A DNA stretch of 10,946 nt, taken from the NCBI GenBank assembly GCA_024654605.1, contig JANLHH010000114.1, forward strand, positions 1 through 10,946, read 5' to 3'. This document shows, piece by piece, positions 1 through 5,754 of this stretch. This DNA is from Patescibacteria group bacterium (GTDB lineage Bacteria; Patescibacteriota; Minisyncoccia; Phycocordibacterales; JANLHH01). Positions within the stretch are counted from its first letter, which is position 1. Each line of letters begins with the position of its first letter. A program made the position numbers and the translations under genes. The notes under the pieces were generated by a model. It was not told the DNA's origin and did no database searches. It saw nothing but the letters and a program-made list of their open reading frames with translations.

Positions 1-1313
1 CCTTCCATCGCCTCTTTTTGTCCAAAGATGATCGTATAGGGAACGTTCAATCGTTCGGCAGTAGAGAGTTGTGTCGCAAGACTGTCTTTATTCAATGACT
101 GCGCGATGGGAATTTTTGCTTTACGCAGGAGTTCAATCACCGACAAGCTTTTTAGTTTTGCTTCAAAGCCGAGTTGTATGAAATAGATTTTCGGCTTTTT
201 GATGATGCGCGGGCTTAAGGATTTGAGTTCCGGGCGCATAACAAGTCTATCCATTCCAATGGCACCCCCCACTGCGGGCACCGGTTTTTTGCTGCCAAGC
301 GACTTTGCCAAGTTGTCATATCGTCCGCCGGCGGCGATCGTAAGCAAGGTGACACCCGGCTCACTCAGCTCTTCCGAAACCTCTTTTTCTTTTACGCTCC
401 TTTCGCCCTCGTTTTCCGAGTTCGGCGCGGCCTCTTTTATCGGTTCTTCTGTCGGGGTAATACTTTCTATGATCTCAAAAACAGTGCGGGTGTAATAATC
501 GAGCCCGCGAACAAGTGAATTCTTGACGGAATAGGGAATACCCATTGTGTCTAGGTACTCAAGCACTTCCTTGAAATGCTGTTTGCATCCGCTACAGAGA
601 TGATTGAGAGATTCAGGTGCTTCCTCTTTTAGCACCTCGCAACCTTTGTCTTTGCAGTCTAGCAGCCGGAGCGGATTGTCTTTCAGCCTTTTCTTGCAGT
701 GCACGCAGAGCTTGTCAATATGTTTTCTATAGTATGAGGTCAATGCGCGAATATAGGCAGGGCGGCATTCAGAATCTCCGATGCTGTTGATATCAATGGA
801 AAGATCTTTAAATCCAACCTCCTCCAAAACGTCCATCATGGTTCTGATAATGATGGCATCAGCGATGCTTTTGGGAGAGCCCAGTATCTCAAAACCAAAC
901 TGCATGAATTGACGCGATCTGCCGCGTTGCGGCCTCTCGTGTCTGAAGAACGGCCCGCTATAGTAGAGCATGACCGGTTGTGGCAAGTTCTGCATACCTT
1001 GTTCAATGTATGCGCGCATAATGGGCGCGGTTCCTTCAGGACGCAGAGCAAGTTTGTCACCGCCTTTTGTCCGAAGAGTATATATTTCTTTTTCAACAAT
1101 ATCTGTGGATTCGCCGACACTGCGCACGAACAACTCTTCTTTTTCCAATAGAGGCGTTTCAATGGGTTTGAATCCGTAATAGACAGCTATTTCCTGCGCT
1201 TTTTCAAAAAGCCCTTGATAGCGATAGTACTCGTCTCCTGAAATATCGCGCATTCCTTTGAGAGATTGCAGAGTACTCTTTTTTTCTTTTCCTATTATTG
1301 GCTTTTCTGACAT
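1..1313 (-). CDS. hisS: Histidyl-tRNA synthetase, C-terminus beyond the window
   Basis: Charges tRNA-His with histidine in the cytoplasm (class II aminoacyl-tRNA synthetase). The open frame gives 437 residues and leaves the window before a stop. Visible landmarks are motif 1 near GMRDIS (20-25), motif 2 FRHERPQRGRSRQF (123-136), the histidine-A motif LVRGLDYYTRTVFE (267-280), the histidine-B motif AAGGRYD (327-333) and motif 3 GGAIGMDRL (349-357). The usual bacterial cysteine-rich insertion is present at about 203-243 (CVHC, CKDKGC, CSGC). The anticodon-binding domain begins near residue 374 and is truncated by the window edge. Between TVFE and AGGRYD lie 47 residues, against 13 in E. coli HisRS; the extra stretch is rich in Glu and Lys. 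The start ATG is 12 bases after the lepB stop with no Shine-Dalgarno sequence, so it is probably co-transcribed with lepB. Identity is certain. Confidence 0.97.
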   Translation of the reverse strand, partial: MSEKPIIGKEKKSTLQSLKGMRDISGDEYYRYQGLFEKAQEIAVYYGFKPIETPLLEKEELFVRSVGESTDIVEKEIYTLRTKGGDKLALRPEGTAPIMRAYIEQGMQNLPQPVMLYYSGPFFRHERPQRGRSRQFMQFGFEILGSPKSIADAIIIRTMMDVLEEVGFKDLSIDINSIGDSECRPAYIRALTSYYRKHIDKLCVHCKKRLKDNPLRLLDCKDKGCEVLKEEAPESLNHLCSGCKQHFKEVLEYLDTMGIPYSVKNSLVRGLDYYTRTVFEIIESITPTEEPIKEAAPNSENEGERSVKEKEVSEELSEPGVTLLTIAAGGRYDNLAKSLGSKKPVPAVGGAIGMDRLVMRPELKSLSPRIIKKPKIYFIQLGFEAKLKSLSVIELLRKAKIPIAQSLNKDSLATQLSTAERLNVPYTIIFGQKEAME

Positions 1314-1325
1314 GAATAGATTTTT

Positions 1326-1937
1326 TTAATACAATGCTTTTTCGGGGAAAAGTCCGAGTTCACTCACAGGGAAGAGTCGCAGAAGCACTCTGCCGGTAAT
1401 GAATCTCTTGTCTAACGGCCCCCAGATGCGAGAATCAGAGCTTGCTTCTCTGTTGTCACCCATCACGAAATATTCAGTGTCGCTCAATGTGACGATTGAG
1501 CTGTCAGCTTTAGGGAATGCTATATAAGGTTCATTCAGACTAAATCCTCCCGGAGATGTTTCGTTGATGACGAACACCTTACCGTCCCTTATTTCCACGG
1601 TTTCTCCCGGGAGGCCGATAACACGCTTGATGAAAAATTTTGAAGTGTCTTTAGGATATTTGAACACTACCACGTCACCACGTTCCGGCTCTTCCAGGCG
1701 ATAAGAGATTTCGTCAATCACGAGATAGTTTCCTGTGGCAAAGGAAGGGTCCATTGAACTTCCATTGACAATGAACGGGCTTGCGATAAAAACTCGAATT
1801 GGAACAACGACAATGAACGCAATTACGGCAAATTTGATAATTTCCCAGAAGAAACTTCTTAGGGAATATTTTTGTCCACCGGTGCTCTCTAAAGAAGCAC
1901 CTAATCGCTCTTCAGAGTTGTGTCGTTCTTCGATCAT
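1326..1937 (-). CDS. lepB: Signal peptidase I
   Basis: Membrane-bound serine/lysine-dyad protease that removes signal peptides from exported proteins. The 203-residue product has one N-terminal membrane segment (about 33-52), then box B with catalytic Ser61 in NGSSMDPS, box D with the general base Lys104 in FIKRVIGLPGE, and box E GDNREASSDSR. These are all the parts expected of a bacterial SPase I of ordinary short length. The open frame extends upstream to 1994, but that extension runs over a TATAAT box and a terminator. I chose the ATG at 1937 (MIEERHN); an ATG at 1943 is equally possible. With the -10 box at 1951-1956, transcription would begin almost at the start codon. hisS follows after 12 bases. 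The two pilins at the right end of the window carry signal peptides that this enzyme could cleave (inference). Confidence 0.96.
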   Translation of the reverse strand: MIEERHNSEERLGASLESTGGQKYSLRSFFWEIIKFAVIAFIVVVPIRVFIASPFIVNGSSMDPSFATGNYLVIDEISYRLEEPERGDVVVFKYPKDTSKFFIKRVIGLPGETVEIRDGKVFVINETSPGGFSLNEPYIAFPKADSSIVTLSDTEYFVMGDNREASSDSRIWGPLDKRFITGRVLLRLFPVSELGLFPEKALY

Positions 1938-1950
1938 GTGCATACATAGT

Positions 1951-1956
1951 ATTATA
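1951..1956 (-). promoter_or_regulatory. -10 box (TATAAT) for lepB-hisS
   Basis: A perfect TATAAT on the minus strand ends 7 bases before the ATG at 1943 and 13 bases before that at 1937. The expected transcription start (about 1944) therefore lies at the start codon, implying a leaderless or nearly leaderless mRNA. No good -35 hexamer is seen at 16-18 bp; the region is AT-rich. Confidence 0.6.
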
Positions 1957-1986
1957 AAAATATATTGAAAGCAAATTATTCGATAT

Positions 1987-2030
1987 ACGCACAAAAAACC
2001 CTAGTCCTTGGACTAGGGTTTTTTGTGCGT
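1987..2030 (-). terminator. Perfect 21-bp inverted repeat terminator after the 54-residue gene
   Basis: Two 21-base arms (1987-2007 and 2010-2030) are exact reverse complements around a 2-base centre, with a GC-rich core CCCTAGTCC and six T in the 3' arm on either strand. It starts 2 bases after the stop codon of the small minus-strand gene at 2033 and would end its transcript before the lepB promoter. It is symmetric, so it could also stop antisense transcription from the plus strand. Confidence 0.85.
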
Positions 2031-2032
2031 AA

Positions 2033-2197
2033 TTAGGCTTGTTCTCTCCAAGAATCGCCATTCTCGGCGCGCATTCTTTTGACCATTTCCGCTTCTTCTG
2101 GGGTGAGTAACATTTCTTCACCGTCTATGATCATGGCCTCCGGTTTTTTTAAACCCCCGTTCTCGTTGTTCGGGGTTTTGCTTTGAAAATTTTCCAT
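2033..2197 (-). CDS. 54-residue protein of unknown function
   Basis: Starts MENFQSKTPNNENGGLKKPE and ends with GDSWREQA before TAA. I do not recognise a family. It is soluble, without signal peptide or membrane segment, and strongly charged. A low-complexity Asn/Gly-rich N-terminal third (2-16) is followed by a likely amphipathic helix, with LTPEEAEMVKRMRAENG at about 31-47. Support for it being real: it fills the gap between a plausible promoter (TAGAAT at 2243-2248) and a perfect terminator that begins 2 bases after its stop, and its codon use resembles its neighbours. A weak AAGG lies about 15 bases before the ATG. Function cannot be inferred; the size and charge would suit a small binding partner or regulator, which is speculation. 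Confidence 0.7.
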   Translation of the reverse strand: MENFQSKTPNNENGGLKKPEAMIIDGEEMLLTPEEAEMVKRMRAENGDSWREQA

Positions 2198-2242
2198 ATG
2201 ATTTTACATTACCTTTACATTATTAAGCGACCGCTGTTTTTC

Positions 2243-2271
2243 ATTCTACCATAGATTTTTTGTTGTGAAAG
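2243..2271 (-). promoter_or_regulatory. Possible promoter of the 54-residue gene
   Basis: TAGAAT (minus strand, 2248 to 2243; 5 of 6 consensus bases) with a weak CTTTCA 17 bp upstream. Expected start of transcription is near 2236, about 39 bases before the ATG. The -35 area overlaps the -35 of the rightward pth promoter. Confidence 0.4.
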
Positions 2272-2287
2272 CATTTTGCGATATAAT
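2260..2287 (+). promoter_or_regulatory. Promoter of pth
   Basis: TTGTTG (2260-2265), a 16-bp spacer and a perfect TATAAT (2282-2287). The ATG of pth at 2294 lies 6 bases after the -10 box, which is where transcription itself should start, so the mRNA would be leaderless. Confidence 0.65.
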
Positions 2288-2293
2288 GGCTCT

Positions 2294-2887
2294 ATGTCAT
2301 ATATTATCGCAGGGCTCGGTAATCCGGGCAAAGAATACGAGGAGACACGGCATAATACGGGCCGTATTGTTTTGGAATATTTCAGAAAGAAAAACGATTT
2401 TCCTGATTGGCGCGCGGATAAAAAAACTCGCGCTCTCATTTCAGAAGGGAAGGTAGATAAAGAAAAAGTCCTGCTTCTCATGCCTGAAACGTTTATGAAT
2501 AATTCCGGCAAAAGTCTGGCACCCCTTATTACGAGCAAAAAAAAAGCAGAACAACTCGTGGTTATTTATGACGACCTGGATCTGCCAGTGGGGACGCTCA
2601 AGGTTTCATTTGATCGCGGCTCTGGCGGGCATAAAGGGGTTGAATCCATAGTACGCAATATAAAGACAAAAGGATTCGTACGCATTCGTGTTGGTATCTC
2701 GCCGAAGACAGTATCCGGTAAGACGCAAAAACCCAAAGGAGAGCAAAAAGTGGTTGAGTTCATTCTGAAGAATTTTAAGGAGAGCGAGTTGGCAGTATTT
2801 AAGAAGCTTTCAAAAAAGATCAATGAAGCCATTTCAACCATTATTACTGAAGGCCATCTGGTGGCGATGAATAGATTCAATGAATAA
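2294..2887 (+). CDS. pth: Peptidyl-tRNA hydrolase
   Basis: Releases peptides from prematurely dissociated peptidyl-tRNA so that the tRNA can be reused; cytoplasmic. The 197-residue product has the family's opening IIAGLGNPGKEYEETRHN, with Asn10 and catalytic His20, then the METFMNNSG segment (63-72), Asp93 in IYDDLDLPVG and GSGGHKGVESI (109-119). In E. coli Pth the last motif reads GGHNG, and its Asn114 is replaced by Lys here. The length is typical. An in-frame ATG at 2276 exists, but the start at 2294 gives the canonical N-terminus and agrees with the promoter. It converges on rpsA across a shared terminator. Confidence 0.96.
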   Translation: MSYIIAGLGNPGKEYEETRHNTGRIVLEYFRKKNDFPDWRADKKTRALISEGKVDKEKVLLLMPETFMNNSGKSLAPLITSKKKAEQLVVIYDDLDLPVGTLKVSFDRGSGGHKGVESIVRNIKTKGFVRIRVGISPKTVSGKTQKPKGEQKVVEFILKNFKESELAVFKKLSKKINEAISTIITEGHLVAMNRFNE

Positions 2888-2918
2888 AGGAGATCTGCGA
2901 TGTTAGTTGGTCCAATGC

Positions 2919-2952
2919 ACAAAAAACTCCGGGATATCCCGGAGTTTTTTGT
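2919..2952. terminator. Bidirectional terminator between pth and rpsA
   Basis: A perfect 34-base palindrome with the core ACTCCGGGATATCCCGGAGT flanked by A6 on the left and T6 on the right. It lies between the 3' ends of two convergent genes and works equally well for either strand. Confidence 0.92.
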
Positions 2953-2961
2953 TTGTATACG

Positions 2962-4119
2962 TTACTTCGCTTCTTTTTTGTTTGCCTCTGCGTAAGAAAG
3001 TGTCATTTTTTGGTCCTTGGGTTCAAAGAATGTGATCTTGAACTGGTATGTTTTCCCCAATTCAAGTGTTTCGCGTAGCTTTTCCTCCGTACTGAATTCA
3101 GATATGTGTACGAGTCCGGCAACTCCTTCTTCAATGCTTACCAATGCCCCGTGTTTGTTGAATTTGATGACGACGCCATTTACAATGTCATCTTTCTTGT
3201 ATCTATCCTTTGCTTCACCCCATGGATTTTCTTTCAGTGCTTTGATTGACAGGGAGATCTTATCGTCCTTGATCTCAATAATTTTTGCTTTTACTTTATC
3301 GCGGACTTTAAAGAGGGCTTTAGGGTCTTCAACCAAACCCCAGTCAATTTCCGAAATATGTACCAATCCCTCCAGTCCCTCTTCTACTTTGAGAAACACG
3401 CCGAAATCAACAATGCCGGTGATCTCTCCCTCTACTTCATCTCCCACATGATATTTGCTGACAATTTTTGTCTTATCGCTTTCCACCAGACCTCTCTCGG
3501 AAAAGATCAGCTTTCCTTCCTTGGGTGATGCGTTGATGATTTGAACAGGTAGCTTTGTGCCGATAAATTTTTTCAGTTCACCGAGTATTTGGTCCTTGTT
3601 GCCGTCTTCAACGCGCGGATAATGCTCTTGAGAGAGTTGGGAAGCGGGAAGGAACCCTTGGATACCTTGCCATTCAAGAATAAGTCCTCCTTTGTTTGCG
3701 TCTTTGACCGGAAGCTCTAGAAGCGTTTTTCTCTTTATGGCTTCTTCCGCTTCACTCCAGATCAGCGCTTGGCGTGCTTCCTTGAGAGAGAGCTCGGTAT
3801 ATCCATTTTCGTTTTCCGCCTCTACCACTTTGGCCGCGATCATGTCTCCAATGTTCGCGCGTCTGATGATGTCGCGCGCGTTCATATACTCTCGGCCATA
3901 GATAATACCGGTACCGAATGGCTGGAGGTCAATATAAACCGATCCGCGCCCAAAGCCGATGATCGAACCCTCAACAAGGTCTCCTTCTTCCGGTGGCACG
4001 CGTTCTTCACTTAACAGCATGCTTGCCATGCCGGTGCTATCAGTAGCGACTGATTCAATTGTTTCATCCGCTTCTTTCAAATCGATATCGTTGTTTTTTG
4101 TTCCGTCGGCTGTTGTCAT
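2962..4119 (-). CDS. rpsA: 30S ribosomal protein S1, four-domain form
   Basis: RNA-binding ribosomal protein that helps mRNA engage the 30S subunit. The 385 residues contain an acidic, low-complexity N-terminus (1-43) and four S1/OB-fold repeats at about 44-113, 125-208, 222-294 and 307-379. The last two are the most canonical (GIVDFGVFLKVEEGLEGLVH and FNKHGALVSIEEGVAGLVHISE). E. coli S1 has six repeats and 557 residues; shorter forms are usual outside Proteobacteria. The start ATG at 4119 has no Shine-Dalgarno sequence; the 17 bases before it are U- and A-rich and follow an intrinsic terminator. Regulation by attenuation in the leader is therefore likely (see the leader entry). A paralogous S1-domain protein cannot be excluded, but the four-repeat layout fits RpsA. 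Confidence 0.92.
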   Translation of the reverse strand: MTTADGTKNNDIDLKEADETIESVATDSTGMASMLLSEERVPPEEGDLVEGSIIGFGRGSVYIDLQPFGTGIIYGREYMNARDIIRRANIGDMIAAKVVEAENENGYTELSLKEARQALIWSEAEEAIKRKTLLELPVKDANKGGLILEWQGIQGFLPASQLSQEHYPRVEDGNKDQILGELKKFIGTKLPVQIINASPKEGKLIFSERGLVESDKTKIVSKYHVGDEVEGEITGIVDFGVFLKVEEGLEGLVHISEIDWGLVEDPKALFKVRDKVKAKIIEIKDDKISLSIKALKENPWGEAKDRYKKDDIVNGVVIKFNKHGALVSIEEGVAGLVHISEFSTEEKLRETLELGKTYQFKITFFEPKDQKMTLSYAEANKKEAK

Positions 4120-4130
4120 AATTTAAAAAG

Positions 4131-4170
4131 AAAAAACCGCTCTCCCCCGCGGGTAGGCGGGGTAAAGCGG
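4131..4170 (-). terminator. Intrinsic terminator inside the rpsA leader
   Basis: Minus-strand transcript: CCGCT (4170-4166), then CCCCGC (4162-4157), a six-base loop, GCGGGG (4150-4145), AGCGG (4141-4137) and U6 (4136-4131). The 3-base stretches between the helices can also form two pairs. The U-run ends 11 bases before the rpsA ATG at 4119. It ends either a short RNA or, conditionally, the rpsA message. Confidence 0.8.
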
Positions 4171-4256
4171 AGTATGTGTTGATCGCAAGGAGTCTGTATC
4201 GTACCTGCCGTTATCTGGATCGTTACAGGGTTGACCTTGCTTTCTCCGCTGATAAT
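4131..4256 (-). ncRNA. Structured leader RNA of rpsA, putative attenuator or riboswitch
   Basis: Predicted to start near 4256 from the promoter at 4263-4290. Seen in the sequence: AGCGGAG (4250-4244) pairs perfectly with CTCCGCT (4172-4166); inside that, GCAAGG (4240-4235) pairs with CCTTGC (4190-4185); inside that, CTGTA (4228-4224) pairs with TACAG (4198-4194), with CCTG/CAGG as an alternative. The 3' strand of the outer helix contains the left arm of the terminator, so the outer helix and the terminator exclude each other. If the nested structure is stable, transcription continues into rpsA; if not, the terminator forms. I recognise no known riboswitch class. It could be an S1 autoregulatory leader, a ligand-sensing RNA or a free-standing small RNA. 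Confidence 0.6.
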
Positions 4257-4262
4257 AGGCAC

Positions 4263-4290
4263 AGCATACAGTATTCATTAAAAAAGTCAA
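4263..4290 (-). promoter_or_regulatory. Promoter of the rpsA leader
   Basis: TTGACT (minus strand, 4290-4285), a 16-bp spacer and TATGCT (4268-4263). Predicted start near 4256, which places the first strand of the outer leader helix about 6 bases from the RNA 5' end. The -10 box matches 4 of 6 bases, the -35 box 5 of 6. Confidence 0.5.
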
Positions 4291-4293
4291 AAA

Positions 4294-4322
4294 TAAAAAA
4301 AGGGGGTTCCTAGGAACCCCCT
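4294..4322 (-). terminator. Terminator of csrA
   Basis: A perfect 22-base palindrome (4301-4322; arm GGGGGTTCC) followed on the minus strand by a run of seven or more T. It ends the csrA transcript 55 bases after its stop codon and insulates the rpsA leader promoter. There is no T-run on the plus-strand side. Confidence 0.9.
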
Positions 4323-4376
4323 GCCTTACGGCTTTGTGCTTTTTTATTGTACTGTGTTCGACTTGCGGCGAGGGCT

Positions 4377-4571
4377 TTATGCGAGCGCGGGGCCGCCTTG
4401 TCCCGCGCGCTCCCTCTTGATGCGTGCATAGATTTCCGCCCGATGCACAGGGATTTGCTTGGGGGCGTTGACTCCGATGCGCACTTGGTTGCCTTTGACC
4501 CCGAGCACAGTGACCTCAACATCATCACCGATGTTGAGAGTTTCCCCAGTACGCCTTGTCAAAATAAGCAT
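4377..4571 (-). CDS. csrA: Carbon storage regulator CsrA
   Basis: Homodimeric RNA-binding protein that binds GGA motifs in hairpin loops, usually over ribosome binding sites, and represses translation or alters mRNA stability. The 64 residues are canonical: MLILTRRTGETLNIGDD at the start, VTVLGVKGNQVRIGVNAPK in the middle and VHRAEIYARI near the end. The two RNA-contact residues of the family, Leu4 and Arg44, are both present. The frame is open up to 4661, but the start at 4571 gives the invariant N-terminus and has AGGGG 8 bases upstream, one of the few good ribosome binding sites in the window. A consensus-like promoter lies at 4633-4661 and a strong terminator follows the gene, so it is monocistronic. 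No fliW or flagellar gene is nearby. Identity is certain. Confidence 0.97.
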   Translation of the reverse strand: MLILTRRTGETLNIGDDVEVTVLGVKGNQVRIGVNAPKQIPVHRAEIYARIKRERAGQGGPALA

Positions 4572-4632
4572 TGAGAATACCCCTTGGTTTGTGTGGAAAC
4601 ACGAAAAGAACAATCGTGGAAATTCAGGTTCA

Positions 4633-4661
4633 TTTATAGCAAATATCCAGTATATTGTCAA
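4633..4661 (-). promoter_or_regulatory. Near-consensus sigma70-type promoter of csrA
   Basis: Minus strand: a perfect TTGACA (4661-4656), exactly 17 bp, then TATAAA (4638-4633). Predicted start near 4626, giving a leader of about 55 bases that contains a small hairpin (CACGA/TCGTG) and the AGGGG ribosome binding site. This is the best promoter match in the window. Confidence 0.85.
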
Positions 4662-4743
4662 CCAAGCGCCACTTTTATTTTACTCTTGGAACAAATCACG
4701 AAATATTAAAACCTCCTCTCGCACTAGGATTCTTCGCTCATTT

Positions 4744-4752
4744 TGTTATAAT
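4744..4752 (+). promoter_or_regulatory. Extended -10 promoter of the MBL-fold gene
   Basis: TGTTATAAT is a perfect extended -10 element (TGnTATAAT). The ATG at 4763 is 10 bases downstream, so the leader would be only about 3 bases long. No -35 match is evident, as expected for extended -10 promoters. Confidence 0.6.
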
Positions 4753-4762
4753 AGTGCGCATC

Positions 4763-5398
4763 ATGATCATCACATATTACGGAAAACAATTTTTCAAAAT
4801 TCAGCAGGGCGATACCGTGCTTGCATTCAACCCCATCTCAAAGGATTCAAAATTGAAAGCTGCGCGCTTCGGTGCGGACGTGGTGCTTACCTCCCTTCAT
4901 CATCCCGATTTCAACGGCGTGGAAAGTGTCACTTACGGCGAGAAGGCCCCTTTTGTCATTTCGGGGCCCGGAGAGTATGAAATCAAGGGAATCTTTGTGA
5001 AAGGTTTTTTTGCCGAATCGTCATACCAAAAGGAACACAAAGTGAATACGATATATCTTATTTCTTTGGACGGCATGAATCTCTGTTTTTTGGGGGCGCT
5101 CTCAAGCGGCGAACTTGATGATAAGACGAAAGAGGCGCTTGATGATATTGATATTTTGTTCGTGCCGGTTGGAGGTGGGGATGTATTGGCACCCGACGAA
5201 GCGCACAAACTTTCCACTAAACTTGCGGCGCATGTGGTTATTCCAATGGATTACGGTGAAGGTTCCGAGAAAAATGCGCTCCAGCAATTCTTGAAAGAAG
5301 TGGGGGTGGACAAAGTAGCGCCGGTAGATAAGCTTACGATCAAGAAAAAAGACCTGGAAGATAAAGAAGGAGAGGTTATTGTGCTGAAATCGGAATAG
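4763..5398 (+). CDS. Degenerate metallo-beta-lactamase-fold protein (COG2220/UlaG-like)
   Basis: The 211 residues follow the layout of the UlaG-like MBL hydrolases: MIITYYGKQFFKI at the start, a metal-motif region at 43-52, ISGPGEYEIKGIFVKG (66-81), LCFLGALSS (107-115), DILFVPVGGGDVLAPDEA (130-147) and VVIPMDYG (158-165). The metal site is largely lost. Where active members have SHxHPDHN this one has SLHHPDFN (44-51), so the first and third ligands are Leu45 and Phe50; CHLGDL is CFLGAL (Phe109, Ala112) and PMHY is PMDY (Asp163). Only His47 and Asp49 remain. It is therefore unlikely to be a normal two-metal hydrolase and may be a structural or binding protein. The start at 4763 is chosen over the upstream ATG at 4655 because of the promoter and the family N-terminus. 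It is followed by a small membrane protein and gyrA. Confidence 0.85.
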   Translation: MIITYYGKQFFKIQQGDTVLAFNPISKDSKLKAARFGADVVLTSLHHPDFNGVESVTYGEKAPFVISGPGEYEIKGIFVKGFFAESSYQKEHKVNTIYLISLDGMNLCFLGALSSGELDDKTKEALDDIDILFVPVGGGDVLAPDEAHKLSTKLAAHVVIPMDYGEGSEKNALQQFLKEVGVDKVAPVDKLTIKKKDLEDKEGEVIVLKSE

Positions 5399-5441
5399 AC
5401 AAGAGTATGATTGGCTCAGATTTGTTTTTTCACAGATAAAT

Positions 5442-5702
5442 ATGCTTCATTACATTGAAAAATTACAAACAAAGCCGGAATATATCCGCAAAAGGATTCT
5501 TATCGCGGTTGTCGCGGTCTCTATGGGTATTATCGGACTGGTATGGGTCTCCACGTTCTCATTACGATTCGGAGGCGAGGTCTCCCCAGAAGAAAGCGAA
5601 CAGAATCCATCACCGTTCGCGCTCATTAAAGAAAGCGGCAAGACATTCTCCGCAGATTTCAGTCGAGGAGTGGAGCAGTTAAAAGAGCAATTCGGACAGT
5701 AG
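5442..5702 (+). CDS. Small single-pass membrane protein, unknown function
   Basis: 86 residues. A positively charged N-terminus (KLQTKPEYIRKR, 8-19) precedes one hydrophobic segment (about 20-40, ILIAVVAVSMGIIGLVWVST). A polar, acidic, Pro/Ser-containing outer part follows and ends in a likely amphipathic helix (SRGVEQLKEQFGQ). The charge pattern predicts the N-terminus inside and the rest outside. I do not recognise a family. It begins 43 bases after the MBL-fold gene and ends 52 bases before gyrA, all on the same strand, so it may share their transcript. No Shine-Dalgarno sequence is seen before the ATG. Confidence 0.75.
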   Translation: MLHYIEKLQTKPEYIRKRILIAVVAVSMGIIGLVWVSTFSLRFGGEVSPEESEQNPSPFALIKESGKTFSADFSRGVEQLKEQFGQ

Positions 5703-5719
5703 TCAGAGAGGGCGATATA

Positions 5720-5728
5720 TGTTAAAAT
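5720..5728 (+). promoter_or_regulatory. Possible extended -10 promoter of gyrA
   Basis: TGTTAAAAT matches the extended -10 pattern with one change. It would start transcription near 5735, some 20 bases before the gyrA ATG. The region is AT-rich, so a chance match is quite possible. Confidence 0.3.
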
Positions 5729-5754
5729 TAATTTAAATATAGAGACTTGAGTAT

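Noticed and set aside
199..495. 98-residue plus-strand open frame
   Set aside because: It lies antisense to hisS, whose motifs are unambiguous; the frame is a shadow.
2151..2179. Hairpin with CCCCG/CGGGG arms inside the 54-residue gene, terminator-like
   Set aside because: The T-run after it on the plus strand is only four bases and no plus-strand gene ends there; it is probably incidental to the coding sequence.
4145..4162. The CCCCGC/GCGGGG hairpin as a REP-like mobile palindrome
   Set aside because: Only one copy occurs in the window and it forms the core of a terminator with its own U-run, so a repeat family cannot be claimed.
4166..4250. A tRNA gene, because a 7-bp end-pairing helix spans about 85 bases
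   Set aside because: No T-loop GTTCRA-type motif, no convincing D- and anticodon arms, and the helices are nested instead of forming a cloverleaf.
4172..4250. A TPP riboswitch on the plus strand, because of ACCTG and ATCTGGAT segments
   Set aside because: The conserved CTGAGA and the spacing of the TPP core are missing, and promoter and terminator both point to the minus strand.
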